In this document: piece after piece, positions 48,022 to 62,049 of the stretch | Position numbering within the stretch: position 1 is the stretch's first letter | How the letters are laid out: each line of letters starts with the position of its first letter | Source: Colletes latitarsis | Lineage: Eukaryota; Arthropoda; Insecta; Hymenoptera; Colletidae | Direction of reading: 5' to 3' | Assembly (NCBI RefSeq): GCF_051014445.1 | Contig: NW_027488366.1 | Coordinates: 26,182,001 to 26,246,000 of the forward strand | Length of the DNA: 64,000 nt | Position numbers and translations under genes: made by a program | Notes under the pieces: generated by a model | What the model saw: the letters and a program-made list of their open reading frames with translations, nothing else | Databases searched by the model: none | Told to the model about the DNA's origin: nothing

Positions 48022-51000
48022 TCCCAGACCTAACATGCGTTATCCTCTAAAATATTGATCGAAACCAGGATGAATTGACTGTTTCAGCGTGGTACCACAT
48101 TACTACGTGATGCAATCCAGAAACAGCCCAGGATCTAGCCATGAAGTATGAGAAATATGCGAAAGTATGAGCCTGATGAGGGCAAATCCTAGACCTAACC
48201 CAAACCTAACATGCGTTATCCTCTAAAATATTGATCGAAACCAGGTTTAATGGACTGCTTCAGTGTGGTACCACTTCACTACGTGATCCAAAGCAGAAAG
48301 AACCCTCGATCAGGCCAACATGTATGTTAAAACTGCGAAAGTATGAGTCTGATGAGTGAAAATCCCCGGCCAAACCTAGACCTAACATGCGTTATCCTCA
48401 AAAATATTGATCGAAACCAGGTTTAATTGACCGTTTCAGTGTGGTACCACATTACTACGTGATCCAATCCAGAAATAGCCCAGGATCTAGCCATGAAGTA
48501 TGAGAAATATGCGAAAGTATGAGCCTGACGAGGTCAAATCCTGGACCTAACCCAGACCTAACATACGTTATCCTCTAAAATATTTATCAAGACCTGGTTT
48601 AATCGACTGTTTCAGTGTGGTACCACATTACTATGTGATCCAAACCAGAAAATAACCCTGGATCTGTTCAACGAGTATGTGAAGTGTGCGAAAGTATGAG
48701 TCTGATGAGGGCAAATCCCAGACCTATCCCGGACCTAACTTGCGTTATCCTCTAAAATATTGATCGAAACCAGGTTTAATCGACTGTTTCAGTGTGGTAC
48801 CACATTACTACGTGATCCAAAACAGAAAAAACCCAGGATCAGTTCAACAAGTATGTGAAAAACGCGAAAGTATGAGCCTGATGAGGGCGAATCCCAGACC
48901 TATCCCAGACCTAACTTGCGTTGTCCTCTAAAATATTGATGGAAAACAGGTTTAATTGTCTGTTTCAGTGTTGTACTTCATTACTACGTGATGCAATCCA
49001 GAAAAAGCCCAGGATCTAGCCATCAAGTATGAGAAATATGCGAAAGAATGAGCCTGATGAGAGAAAATCCCAGACCTAACCTAGACCTAACATGAATTAT
49101 TCTCTAAAATATTGTTCGAAACCAGGTTTTATGGACTGTTTCAGTGTGGTACCACATTACTACGTGATCCAAACAAGAAAAAACCCAGGATCTGTTCAAC
49201 AAGTATGTGAAAAATGCGAAAGTATGACCCTGATGAGGGCAAATCCCAGACCTATCCCAGACATAAATTGCGTTGTCCTCTAAAATATTGATGGAAACCA
49301 GATTCCATTGACTGTTTCAGTGTGGTACTACATTACTACGTGATGCAATCCAGGAAAAGCCCAAGATCTAGCCATCAAGTATGAGAAATATGCGAAAGAA
49401 TGAGCCTGATGAGAGCAAATCCCAGACCTAACCTAGAACTAACATGGATTATTCTCTAAAATATTGATCGAAACCAGGGTTAATGGACTGCTTCAGTGTG
49501 GTACCACATTACTACGTGATCCAAACCAGAAAAAACCCAGGATCTGTTCAACAAGTATGTGAAAAATGCGAAAGTATGACCCTGATGAGGGCAAATCCCA
49601 GACCTATACCAGACATAACTTGCGTTATCCTCTAAAATATTGATCGAAACCAGGTTTAATTGACTGTTTCAGTGTGGTACCACATTACTACGTGATCCGA
49701 TCGAGAAACAGCCCAGGATCTATCCATGAAGTATGAGAAATATGTGAAAGTATGAGCCTGATGAGGGCAAATCCTAGACCTAACCCAGACCTAACATGCT
49801 TTATCCTCAAAAATATTTATCAAGCCCAGGTTTAATTTAATGTTTCAGTGTGGTGCCACATTACTACGTGATCCAAACCAGAAAAAACCCAGGATCTGTT
49901 CAACAAGTATGTGAAGAATGCGAAAGTACGAGTCTGATGAAGGAAAATTCCTGGCCTAACCTAGTCCTAAAGTCCGTTATCCTCTAAAATATTGATCGTA
50001 ACCAGGATTAATTGACTGTTTCAGCGTGGTACCACATTACTACGTGATACAATCCAGAAACAGCCCAGGATCTAGCCATGAAGTATGAGAAGTATGCGAA
50101 AGTATGAGCCAGATGAGGGCAAATCCTAGACCTAACGCAAACCTAACATTCGTCATCCTATAAAATATTGATCCAAACCAGGTTTAATGGACTGCTACAG
50201 TGTGGTACCACTTCACTATGTGATCCAAAGCAGAAGAAACCCTCGATCAGGCCAACATGTAAGTTAAAACTGCGAAAGTATGATTCTGATGAGTGAAAAT
50301 CCCCGGCCTAACCTAGACCTAACATGCGTTATCCTCAAAAATATTGATCGAAACCAGGTTTAATCGACTGTTTCAGTGTGGTACCACACTACTACGTGAC
50401 CCAAACCGGAAAAAACCCAGGATCTGTTCAACAAGTATGTGAAAAACGCGAAAGTATGAGCCTGATGAGGGCAAAGCCCAGACCTATCCCAGACCTAACT
50501 TGCGTTATCCTCTAAAATATTGATCGAAACCAGGTTTAATTTACCGTTTCGGTGTGGTACCACATTACTACGTGATCCAATCCAGAAATAGCCCAGGATC
50601 TAGCCATGAAGTATGAGAAATATGCGAAAGTATGAGCCTGACGAGGGCAAATCCTGGACCTAACCCAGACCTAACATACGTTATCCTCTAGAATATTTAT
50701 CAAGACCTGGTTTAATCGACTGTTTCAGTGTGGTACCACATTACTATGTGATCCAAACCAGAAAATAACCCAGGATCTGTTCAACGGGTATGTGAAGTGT
50801 GCGAAAGTATGAGTCTGATGAGGGCAAATCCCAGACCTATCCCAGACCTAACTTGCGTTATCCTCTAAAATATTGATCGAAACCAGGTTTAATTGACTGT
50901 TTCAGCGTGGTACCACATTACTACGTGATGCAATCCAGAAAAAGCCCAGGATCTAGCCATCAAGTATGAGAAATATGCGAAAGAATGAGCCTGATGAGAG

Positions 51001-52247
51001 CTAATCCCAGACCTAAACCAGACCTAACATGCGTTATCCTCTAAAATATTTATCAAGACCAGGTTTAATTGATTTTTTCAGTGTGGTCCCACATTACTAC
51101 GTGATCCAAACCAGAGAAAACCCAGGATCCGTTCAACAAGTATGTGAAAAATGCGAAAGTATGACCCTGATGAGGGCAAATCCCAGACCTATCCCAGACA
51201 TAAATTGCGTTGTCCTCTAAAATATTGATGGAAACCAGATTCCATTGACTGTTTCAGTGTGGTACTACATTACTACGTGATGCAATCCAGAAAAAGCCCA
51301 AGATCTAGTCATCAAGTATGAGAAATATGCGAAAGAATGAGCCTGATGAGAGCAAATCCCAGACCTAACCTAGAACTAACATGGATTATTCTCTAAAATA
51401 TTGATCGAAACCAGGGTTAATGGACTGCTTCAGTGTGGTACCACATTACTACGTGATCCAAACCAGAGAAAACCCAGGATCCGTTCAACAAGTATGTGAA
51501 AAATGCGAAAGTATGACCCTGATGAGGGCAAATCCCAGACCTATCCCAGACATAAATTGCGTTGTCCTCTAAAATATTGATGGAAACCAGATTCCATTGA
51601 CTGTTTCAGTGTGGTACTACATTACTACGTGATGCAATCCAGAAAAAGCCCAAGATCTAGCCATCAAGTATGAGAAATATGCGAAAGAATGAGCCTGATG
51701 AGAGCAAATCCCAGACCTAACCTAGAACTAACATGGATTATTCTCTAAAATATTGATCGAAACCAGGGTTAATGGACTGCTTCAGTGTGGTACCACATTA
51801 CTACGTGATCCAAACCAGAAAAAACCCAGGATCTGTTCAACAAGTATGTGAAAAATGCGAAAGTATGACCCTGATGAGGGCAAATCCCAGACCTATACCA
51901 GACATAACTTGCGTTATCCTCTAAAATATTGATCGAAACCAGGTTTAATTGACTGTTTCAGTGTGGTACCACATTACTACGTGATCCGATCGAGAAATAG
52001 CCCAGGATCTATCCATGAAGTATGAGAAATATGTGAAAGTATGAGCCTGATGAGGGCAAATCCTAGACCTAACCCAGACCTAACATGCTTTATCCTCAAA
52101 AATATTTATCAAGCCCAGGTTTAATTTAATGTTTCAGTGTGGTGCCACATTACTACGTGATCCAAACCAGAAAAAACCCAGGATCTGTTCAACAAGTATG
52201 TGAAGAATGCGAAAGTACGAGTCTGATGAAGGAAAATTCCTGGCCTA
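48022..52247 (+). repeat. 4226-bp (24-monomer) higher-order repeat, copy 1
   Basis: Consists of an 11-mer block (48022-49958, 1937 bp) and a 13-mer block (49959-52247, 2289 bp). It is followed directly by a near-identical copy at 52248-56473; for example, the monomers at 49092 and 51029 recur at 53318 and 55255. The extra 2 bases over 24 x 176 reflect small indels. Confidence 0.92.
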
Positions 52248-55200
52248 TCCCAGACCTAACATGCGTTATCCTCTAAAATATTGATCGAAACCAGGATGAA
52301 TTGACTGTTTCAGCGTGGTACCACATTACTACGTGATGCAATCCAGAAACAGCCCAGGATCTAGCCATGAAGTATGAGAAATATGCGAAAGTATGAGCCT
52401 GATGAGGGCAAATCCTAGACCTAACCCAAACCTAACATGCGTTATCCTCTAAAATATTGATCGAAACCAGGTTTAATGGACTGCTTCAGTGTGGTACCAC
52501 TTCACTACGTGATCCAAAGCAGAAAGAACCCTCGATCAGGCCAACATGTATGTTAAAACTGCGAAAGTATGAGTCTGATGAGTGAAAATCCCCGGCCAAA
52601 CCTAGACCTAACATGCGTTATCCTCAAAAATATTGATCGAAACCAGGTTTAATTGACCGTTTCAGTGTGGTACCACATTACTACGTGATCCAATCCAGAA
52701 ATAGCCCAGGATCTAGCCATGAAGTATGAGAAATATGCGAAAGTATGAGCCTGACGAGGTCAAATCCTGGACCTAACCCAGACCTAACATACGTTATCCT
52801 CTAAAATATTTATCAAGACCTGGTTTAATCGACTGTTTCAGTGTGGTACCACATTACTATGTGATCCAAACCAGAAAATAACCCTGGATCTGTTCAACGA
52901 GTATGTGAAGTGTGCGAAAGTATGAGTCTGATGAGGGCAAATCCCAGACCTATCCCGGACCTAACTTGCGTTATCCTCTAAAATATTGATCGAAACCAGG
53001 TTTAATCGACTGTTTCAGTGTGGTACCACATTACTACGTGATCCAAAACAGAAAAAACCCAGGATCAGTTCAACAAGTATGTGAAAAACGCGAAAGTATG
53101 AGCCTGATGAGGGCGAATCCCAGACCTATCCCAGACCTAACTTGCGTTGTCCTCTAAAATATTGATGGAAAACAGGTTTAATTGTCTGTTTCAGTGTTGT
53201 ACTTCATTACTACGTGATGCAATCCAGAAAAAGCCCAGGATCTAGCCATCAAGTATGAGAAATATGCGAAAGAATGAGCCTGATGAGAGAAAATCCCAGA
53301 CCTAACCTAGACCTAACATGAATTATTCTCTAAAATATTGTTCGAAACCAGGTTTTATGGACTGTTTCAGTGTGGTACCACATTACTACGTGATCCAAAC
53401 AAGAAAAAACCCAGGATCTGTTCAACAAGTATGTGAAAAATGCGAAAGTATGACCCTGATGAGGGCAAATCCCAGACCTATCCCAGACATAAATTGCGTT
53501 GTCCTCTAAAATATTGATGGAAACCAGATTCCATTGACTGTTTCAGTGTGGTACTACATTACTACGTGATGCAATCCAGGAAAAGCCCAAGATCTAGCCA
53601 TCAAGTATGAGAAATATGCGAAAGAATGAGCCTGATGAGAGCAAATCCCAGACCTAACCTAGAACTAACATGGATTATTCTCTAAAATATTGATCGAAAC
53701 CAGGGTTAATGGACTGCTTCAGTGTGGTACCACATTACTACGTGATCCAAACCAGAAAAAACCCAGGATCTGTTCAACAAGTATGTGAAAAATGCGAAAG
53801 TATGACCCTGATGAGGGCAAATCCCAGACCTATACCAGACATAACTTGCGTTATCCTCTAAAATATTGATCGAAACCAGGTTTAATTGACTGTTTCAGTG
53901 TGGTACCACATTACTACGTGATCCGATCGAGAAACAGCCCAGGATCTATCCATGAAGTATGAGAAATATGTGAAAGTATGAGCCTGATGAGGGCAAATCC
54001 TAGACCTAACCCAGACCTAACATGCTTTATCCTCAAAAATATTTATCAAGCCCAGGTTTAATTTAATGTTTCAGTGTGGTGCCACATTACTACGTGATCC
54101 AAACCAGAAAAAACCCAGGATCTGTTCAACAAGTATGTGAAGAATGCGAAAGTACGAGTCTGATGAAGGAAAATTCCTGGCCTAACCTAGTCCTAAAGTC
54201 CGTTATCCTCTAAAATATTGATCGTAACCAGGATTAATTGACTGTTTCAGCGTGGTACCACATTACTACGTGATACAATCCAGAAACAGCCCAGGATCTA
54301 GCCATGAAGTATGAGAAGTATGCGAAAGTATGAGCCAGATGAGGGCAAATCCTAGACCTAACGCAAACCTAACATTCGTCATCCTATAAAATATTGATCC
54401 AAACCAGGTTTAATGGACTGCTACAGTGTGGTACCACTTCACTATGTGATCCAAAGCAGAAGAAACCCTCGATCAGGCCAACATGTAAGTTAAAACTGCG
54501 AAAGTATGATTCTGATGAGTGAAAATCCCCGGCCTAACCTAGACCTAACATGCGTTATCCTCAAAAATATTGATCGAAACCAGGTTTAATCGACTGTTTC
54601 AGTGTGGTACCACACTACTACGTGACCCAAACCGGAAAAAACCCAGGATCTGTTCAACAAGTATGTGAAAAACGCGAAAGTATGAGCCTGATGAGGGCAA
54701 AGCCCAGACCTATCCCAGACCTAACTTGCGTTATCCTCTAAAATATTGATCGAAACCAGGTTTAATTTACCGTTTCGGTGTGGTACCACATTACTACGTG
54801 ATCCAATCCAGAAATAGCCCAGGATCTAGCCATGAAGTATGAGAAATATGCGAAAGTATGAGCCTGACGAGGGCAAATCCTGGACCTAACCCAGACCTAA
54901 CATACGTTATCCTCTAGAATATTTATCAAGACCTGGTTTAATCGACTGTTTCAGTGTGGTACCACATTACTATGTGATCCAAACCAGAAAATAACCCAGG
55001 ATCTGTTCAACGGGTATGTGAAGTGTGCGAAAGTATGAGTCTGATGAGGGCAAATCCCAGACCTATCCCAGACCTAACTTGCGTTATCCTCTAAAATATT
55101 GATCGAAACCAGGTTTAATTGACTGTTTCAGCGTGGTACCACATTACTACGTGATGCAATCCAGAAAAAGCCCAGGATCTAGCCATCAAGTATGAGAAAT

Positions 55201-56473
55201 ATGCGAAAGAATGAGCCTGATGAGAGCTAATCCCAGACCTAAACCAGACCTAACATGCGTTATCCTCTAAAATATTTATCAAGACCAGGTTTAATTGATT
55301 TTTTCAGTGTGGTCCCACATTACTACGTGATCCAAACCAGAGAAAACCCAGGATCCGTTCAACAAGTATGTGAAAAATGCGAAAGTATGACCCTGATGAG
55401 GGCAAATCCCAGACCTATCCCAGACATAAATTGCGTTGTCCTCTAAAATATTGATGGAAACCAGATTCCATTGACTGTTTCAGTGTGGTACTACATTACT
55501 ACGTGATGCAATCCAGAAAAAGCCCAAGATCTAGTCATCAAGTATGAGAAATATGCGAAAGAATGAGCCTGATGAGAGCAAATCCCAGACCTAACCTAGA
55601 ACTAACATGGATTATTCTCTAAAATATTGATCGAAACCAGGGTTAATGGACTGCTTCAGTGTGGTACCACATTACTACGTGATCCAAACCAGAGAAAACC
55701 CAGGATCCGTTCAACAAGTATGTGAAAAATGCGAAAGTATGACCCTGATGAGGGCAAATCCCAGACCTATCCCAGACATAAATTGCGTTGTCCTCTAAAA
55801 TATTGATGGAAACCAGATTCCATTGACTGTTTCAGTGTGGTACTACATTACTACGTGATGCAATCCAGAAAAAGCCCAAGATCTAGCCATCAAGTATGAG
55901 AAATATGCGAAAGAATGAGCCTGATGAGAGCAAATCCCAGACCTAACCTAGAACTAACATGGATTATTCTCTAAAATATTGATCGAAACCAGGGTTAATG
56001 GACTGCTTCAGTGTGGTACCACATTACTACGTGATCCAAACCAGAAAAAACCCAGGATCTGTTCAACAAGTATGTGAAAAATGCGAAAGTATGACCCTGA
56101 TGAGGGCAAATCCCAGACCTATACCAGACATAACTTGCGTTATCCTCTAAAATATTGATCGAAACCAGGTTTAATTGACTGTTTCAGTGTGGTACCACAT
56201 TACTACGTGATCCGATCGAGAAATAGCCCAGGATCTATCCATGAAGTATGAGAAATATGTGAAAGTATGAGCCTGATGAGGGCAAATCCTAGACCTAACC
56301 CAGACCTAACATGCTTTATCCTCAAAAATATTTATCAAGCCCAGGTTTAATTTAATGTTTCAGTGTGGTGCCACATTACTACGTGATCCAAACCAGAAAA
56401 AACCCAGGATCTGTTCAACAAGTATGTGAAGAATGCGAAAGTACGAGTCTGATGAAGGAAAATTCCTGGCCTA
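52248..56473 (+). repeat. 4226-bp (24-monomer) higher-order repeat, copy 2
   Basis: Tandem copy of 48022-52247. The 11-mer block runs 52248-54184 and the 13-mer block 54185-56473. A partial further copy of the 13-mer block follows (56474 to about 57405). Confidence 0.92.
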
Positions 56474-57405
56474 ACCTAGTCCTAAAGTCCGTTATCCTCT
56501 AAAATATTGATCGTAACCAGGATTAATTGACTGTTTCAGCGTGGTACCACATTACTACGTGATACAATCCAGAAACAGCCCAGGATCTAGCCATGAAGTA
56601 TGAGAAGTATGCGAAAGTATGAGCCTGATGAGGGCAAATCCTAGACCTAACGCAAACCTAACATTCGTCATCCTATAAAATATTGATCCAAACCAGGTTT
56701 AATGGACTGCTACAGTGTGGTACCACTTCACTATGTGATCCAAAGCAGAAGAAACCCTCGATCAGGCCAACATGTAAGTTAAAACTGCGAAAGTATGATT
56801 CTGATGAGTGAAAATCCCCGGCCTAACCTAGACCTAACATGCGTTATCCTCAAAAATATTGATCGAAACCAGGTTTAATCGACTGTTTCAGTGTGGTACC
56901 ACACTACTACGTGACCCAAACCGGAAAAAACCCAGGATCTGTTCAACAAGTATGTGAAAAACGCGAAAGTATGAGCCTGATGAGGGCAAAGCCCAGACCT
57001 ATCCCAGACCTAACTTGCGTTATCCTCTAAAATATTGATCGAAACCAGGTTTAATTTACCGTTTCGGTGTGGTACCACATTACTACGTGATCCAATCCAG
57101 AAATAGCCCAGGATCTAGCCATGAAGTATGAGAAATATGCGAAAGTATGAGCCTGACGAGGGCAAATCCTGGACCTAACCCAGACCTAACATACGTTATC
57201 CTCTAGAATATTTATCAAGACCTGGTTTAATCGACTGTTTCAGTGTGGTACCACATTACTATGTGATCCAAACCAGAAAATAACCCAGGATCTGTTCAAC
57301 GGGTATGTGAAGTGTGCGAAAGTATGAGTCTGATGAGGGCAAATCCCAGACCTATCCCAGACCTAACTTGCGTTATCCTCTAAAATATTGATCGAAACCA
57401 GGTTT
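56474..57405 (+). repeat. partial 13-mer block
   Basis: Matches 54185 onward (offset 2289) and 49959 onward (offset 6515); ACGAGGGCAAATCCTGG lies at 57156, 54867 and 50641. After about 57405 the sequence switches to the type found at the start of the window. Confidence 0.87.
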
Positions 57406-58665
57406 AATCGACTGTTTCAGTATGGTACCACATTACTACGTGATCCAAACCAGAAAATTACCCAGGATCAGTTCAACAAGTATGTGAAAAACGCGAAAGT
57501 ATGAGCCTGATGAGGGCGAATCCCACACCTATCCCAGACCTAACATGCGTTATCCTCTAAAATAGTGATCGAAACCAGGTTTAATTGACTGTTTCAGCGT
57601 GGTACCACATTACTACGTGATACAATCCAAAAACAGCCCAGGATCTAGCCATGAAGTATGAGAAATATGCGAAAGTATGAGCCTGATGAGAGCAAATCCT
57701 AGACCTAACCCAAACCTAACATGCGTTATCCTCTAAAATATTGATCGAAACCAGGTTTAATTTACCGTTTCAGTGTGGTCCCACATTACTACGTGATCCA
57801 AACCAGAGAAAACCCAGGATCCGTTCAACAAGTGTGTGAAGAATGCGAAAGTATGAGTCTGATGAGTGAAAATCCCAGGCCTAACCTAGACCTAACATGC
57901 GTTATCCTCAAAAATATTGATCGAAACCTGGTTTAATCGACTGTTTCAGTGTGGTACCACATTACTATGTGATCCAAACCAGAAAATAACCCAGGATCAG
58001 TTCAACAAGTATGTGAAAAACGCGAAAGTATGAGCCTGATGAGGGCGAATCCCACACCTATCCCAGACCTAACATGCGTTTTCCTCTAAAATAGTGATCG
58101 AAACCAGGTTTAATTGACTGTTTCAGCGTGGTACCACATTACTACGTGATACAATCCAGAAATAGCCCAGGATCTAGTCATGAAGTATGAGAAATATGCG
58201 AAAGTATGAGCCTGATGAGGGCAAATCCTAGACCTAACCCAAACCTAACATGCGTTATCCTCTAAAATATTGATCGAAACCAGGTTTAATGGACTGCTTC
58301 AGTGTGGTACCACTTCACTACGTGATCCAAAGCTGAAAGAACCCTCGATCAGGCCAACATGTATGTTAAAACTGCGAAAGTATGAGTCTGATGAGTGAAA
58401 ATCCCCGGCCAAACCTAGACCTAACATGCGTTATCCTCAAAAATATTGATCGAAACCAGGTTTAATTGACCGTTTCAGTGTGGTACCACATTACTACGTG
58501 AACCAAACCAGAAAAAACCCAGGATCCGTTCAACAAGTATGTGAAGAATGCGAAAGTATGAGCCTGATGAGGGTAAATCCCAGAACTATCCGAGACCTAA
58601 CTTGCGTTATCCAGTAAAATATTGATCGAAACCAGGTTTAATCGACTGTTTCAGTGTGGTACCAC
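57125..58665 (+). repeat. copy of the first 1.5 kb of the window
   Basis: Collinear with 1-1540 at an offset of 57124 bp. Shared variants include AGAAAATTACCC (near 330 and 57454) and the rarer GTTCAACAAGTGTGTGAAG (near 698 and 57822). Minor differences lie around 430-640. Confidence 0.85.
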
Positions 58666-58764
58666 ATTGCTACGTGATCCAAACCAGAAAAAAACCCAGG
58701 ATCAGTTCAACAAGTATGTGAAAAACGCGAAAGTATGAGCCTGATGAGGGCGAATCCCAGACCT

Positions 58765-61630
58765 ATCCCAGACCTAACATGCGTTATCCTCTAAAATATT
58801 GATCGAAACCAGGATGAATTGACTGTTTCAGCGTGGTACCACATTACTACGTGATACAATCCAAAAACAGCCCAGGATCTAGCCATGAAGTATGAGAAAT
58901 ATGCGAAAGTATGAGCCTGATGAGAGCAAATCCTAGACCTAACCCAAACCTAACATGCGTTATCCTCTAAAATATTGATCGAAACCAGGTTTAATGGACT
59001 GCTTCAGTGTGGTACCACTTCACTACGTGATCCAAAGCTGAAAGAACCCTCGATCAGGCCAACATGTATGTTAAATCTGCGAAAGTATGAGTCTGATGAG
59101 TGAAAATCCCCGGCCAAACCTAGACCTAACATGCGTTATCCTCAAAAATATTGATCGAAACCAGGTTTAATTGACCGTTTCAGTGTGGTACCACATTACT
59201 ACGTGATCCAATCCAGAAATAGCCCAGGATCAAGCCATGAAGTATGAGAAATATGCGAAAGTATGAGCCTGACGAGGTCAAATCCTGGACCTAACCCAGA
59301 CCTAACATACGTTATCCTCTAAAATATTTATCAAGACCTGGTTTAATCGACTGTTTCAGTGTGGTACCACATTACTATGTGATCCAAACCAGAAAATAAC
59401 CCAGGATCTGTTCAACGAGTATGTGAAGTGTGCGAAAGTATGAGTCTGATGAGGGCAAATCCCAGACCTATCCCGGACCTAACTTGCGTTATCCTCTAAA
59501 ATATTGATCGAAACCAGGTTTAATCGACTGTTTCAGTGTGGTACCACATTACTACGTGATCCAAAACAGAAAAAACCCAGGATCAGTTCAACAAGTATGT
59601 GAAAAACGCGAAAGTATGAGCCTGATGAGGGCGAATCCCAGACCTATCCCAGACCTAACTTGCGTTGTCCTCTAAAATATTGATGGAAAACAGGTTTAAT
59701 TGTCTGTTTCAGTGTTGTACTTCATTACTACGTGATGCAATCCAGAAAAAGCCCAGGATCTAGCCATCAAGTATGAGAAATATGCGAAAGATTGAGCCTG
59801 ATGAGAGCAAATCCCAGACCTAACCTAGACCTAACATGAATTATTCTCTAAAATATTGTTCGAAACCAGGTTTTATGGACTGTTTCAGTGTGGTACCACA
59901 TTACTACGTGATCCAAACAAGAAAAAACCCAGGATCTGTTCAACAAGTATGTGAAAAATGCGAAAGTATGACCCTGATGAGGGCAAATCCCAGACCTATC
60001 CCAGACATAAATTGCGTTGTCCTCTAAAATATTGATGGAAACCAGATTCCATTGACTGTTTCAGTGTGGTACTACATTACTACGTGATGCAATCCAGAAA
60101 AAGCCCAAGATCTAGCCATCAAGTATGAGAAATATGCGAAAGAATGAGCCTGATGAGAGCAAATCCCAGACCTAACCTAGAACTAACATGGATTATTCTC
60201 TAAAATATTGATCGAAACCAGGGTTAATGGACTGCTTCAGTGCGGTACCACATTACTACGTGATCCAAACCAGAAAAAACCCAGGATCTGTTCAACAAGT
60301 ATGTGAAAAACGCGAAAGTATGAGCCTGAAGAGGGCAAATCCCAGACCTATACCAGACATAACTTGCGTTATCCTCTAAAATATTGATCGAAACCAGGTT
60401 TAATTGACTGTTTCAGTGTGGTACCACATTACTACGTGATCCAATCGAGAAATAGCCCAGGATCTATCCATGAAGTATGAGAAATATGTGAAAGTATGAG
60501 CCTGATGAGGGCAAATCCTAGACCTAACCCAGACCTAACATGCTTTATCCTCAAAAATATTTATCAAGCCCAGGTTTAATTTAATGTTTCAGTGTGGTGC
60601 CACATTACTACGTGATCCAAACCAGAAAAAACCCAGGATCTGTTCAACAAGTATGTGAAGAATGCGAAAGTACGAGTCTGATGAAGGAAAATTCCTGGCC
60701 TAACCTAGTCCTAAAGTTCGTTATCCTCTAAAATATTGATCGCAACCAGGATTAATTGACTGTTTCAGCGTGGTACCACATTACTACGTGATACAATCCA
60801 GAAACAGCCCAGGATCTAGCCATGAAGTATGAGAAGTATGCGAAAGTATGAGCCTGATGAGGGCAAATCCTAGACCTAACGCAAACCTAACATTCGTTAT
60901 CCTATAAAATATTGATCCAAACCAGGTTTAATGGACTGCTACAGTGTGGTACCACTTCACTATGTGATCCAAAGCAGAAGAAACCCTCGATCAGGCCAAC
61001 ATGTAAGTTAAAACTGCGAAAGTATGAGTCTGATGAGTGAAAATCCCCGGCCTAACCTAGACCTAACATGCGTTATCCTCAAAAATATTGATCGAAACCA
61101 GGTTTAATCGACTGTTTCAGTGTGGTACCACACTACTACGTGACGCAAACCGGAAAAAACCCAGGATCTGTTCAACAAGTATGTGAAAAACGCGAAAGTA
61201 TGAGCCTGATGAGGGCAAAGCCCAGACCTATCCCAGACCTAACTTGCGTTATCCTCTAAAATATTGATCGAAACCAGGTTTAATTTACCGTTTCGGTGTG
61301 CTACCACATTACTACGTGATCCAATCCAGAAATAGCCCAGGATCTAGCCATGAAGTATGAGAAACATGCGAAAGTATGAGCCTGACCTGGGCAAATCCTG
61401 GACCTAACCCAGACCTAACATACGTTATCCTCTAGAATATTTATCAAGACCTGGTTTCATCGACTGTTTCAGTGTGGTACCACATTACTATGTGATCCAA
61501 ACCAGAAAATAACCCAGGATCTGTTCAACGGGTATGTGAAGTGTGCGAAAGTATGAGTCTGATGAGGGCAAATCCCAGACCTATCCCAGACCTAACTTGC
61601 GTTATCCTCTAAAATATTGATCGAAACCAG
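58765..61630 (+). repeat. third, partial copy of the 4226-bp higher-order repeat
   Basis: Matches 52248 to about 55110 at offsets close to 6518 bp, for example ACGAGGTCAAATCCTGG at 59272 and the ATGAATTATTC monomer at 59836. It carries more private changes than copies 1 and 2. Confidence 0.85.
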
Positions 61631-62049
61631 GTTTAATCGACTGTTTCAGTGTGGTACCACATTACTACGTGATCCAAACCAGAAAATAACCCAGGATCAG
61701 TTCAACAAGTATGTGAAAAACGCGAAAGTATGAGCCTGATGAGGGCGAATCCCACACCTATCCCAGACCTAACATGCGTTATCCTCTAAAATAGTGATCG
61801 AAACCAGGTTTAATTGACTGTTTCAGCGTGGTACCACATTACTACGTGATACAATCCAGAAATAGCCAAGGATCTAGCCATGAAGTATGAGAAATATGCG
61901 AAAGTATGAGCCTGATGAGGGCAAATCCTAGACCTAACCCAGACCTAACATGCGTTATCCTCTAAAATATTTTTCAAGACCAGGTTTAATTGAATGTTTC
62001 AGTGTGGTACCACATTACTACGTGAGCCAAACCAGAAAAAACCCAGGAT

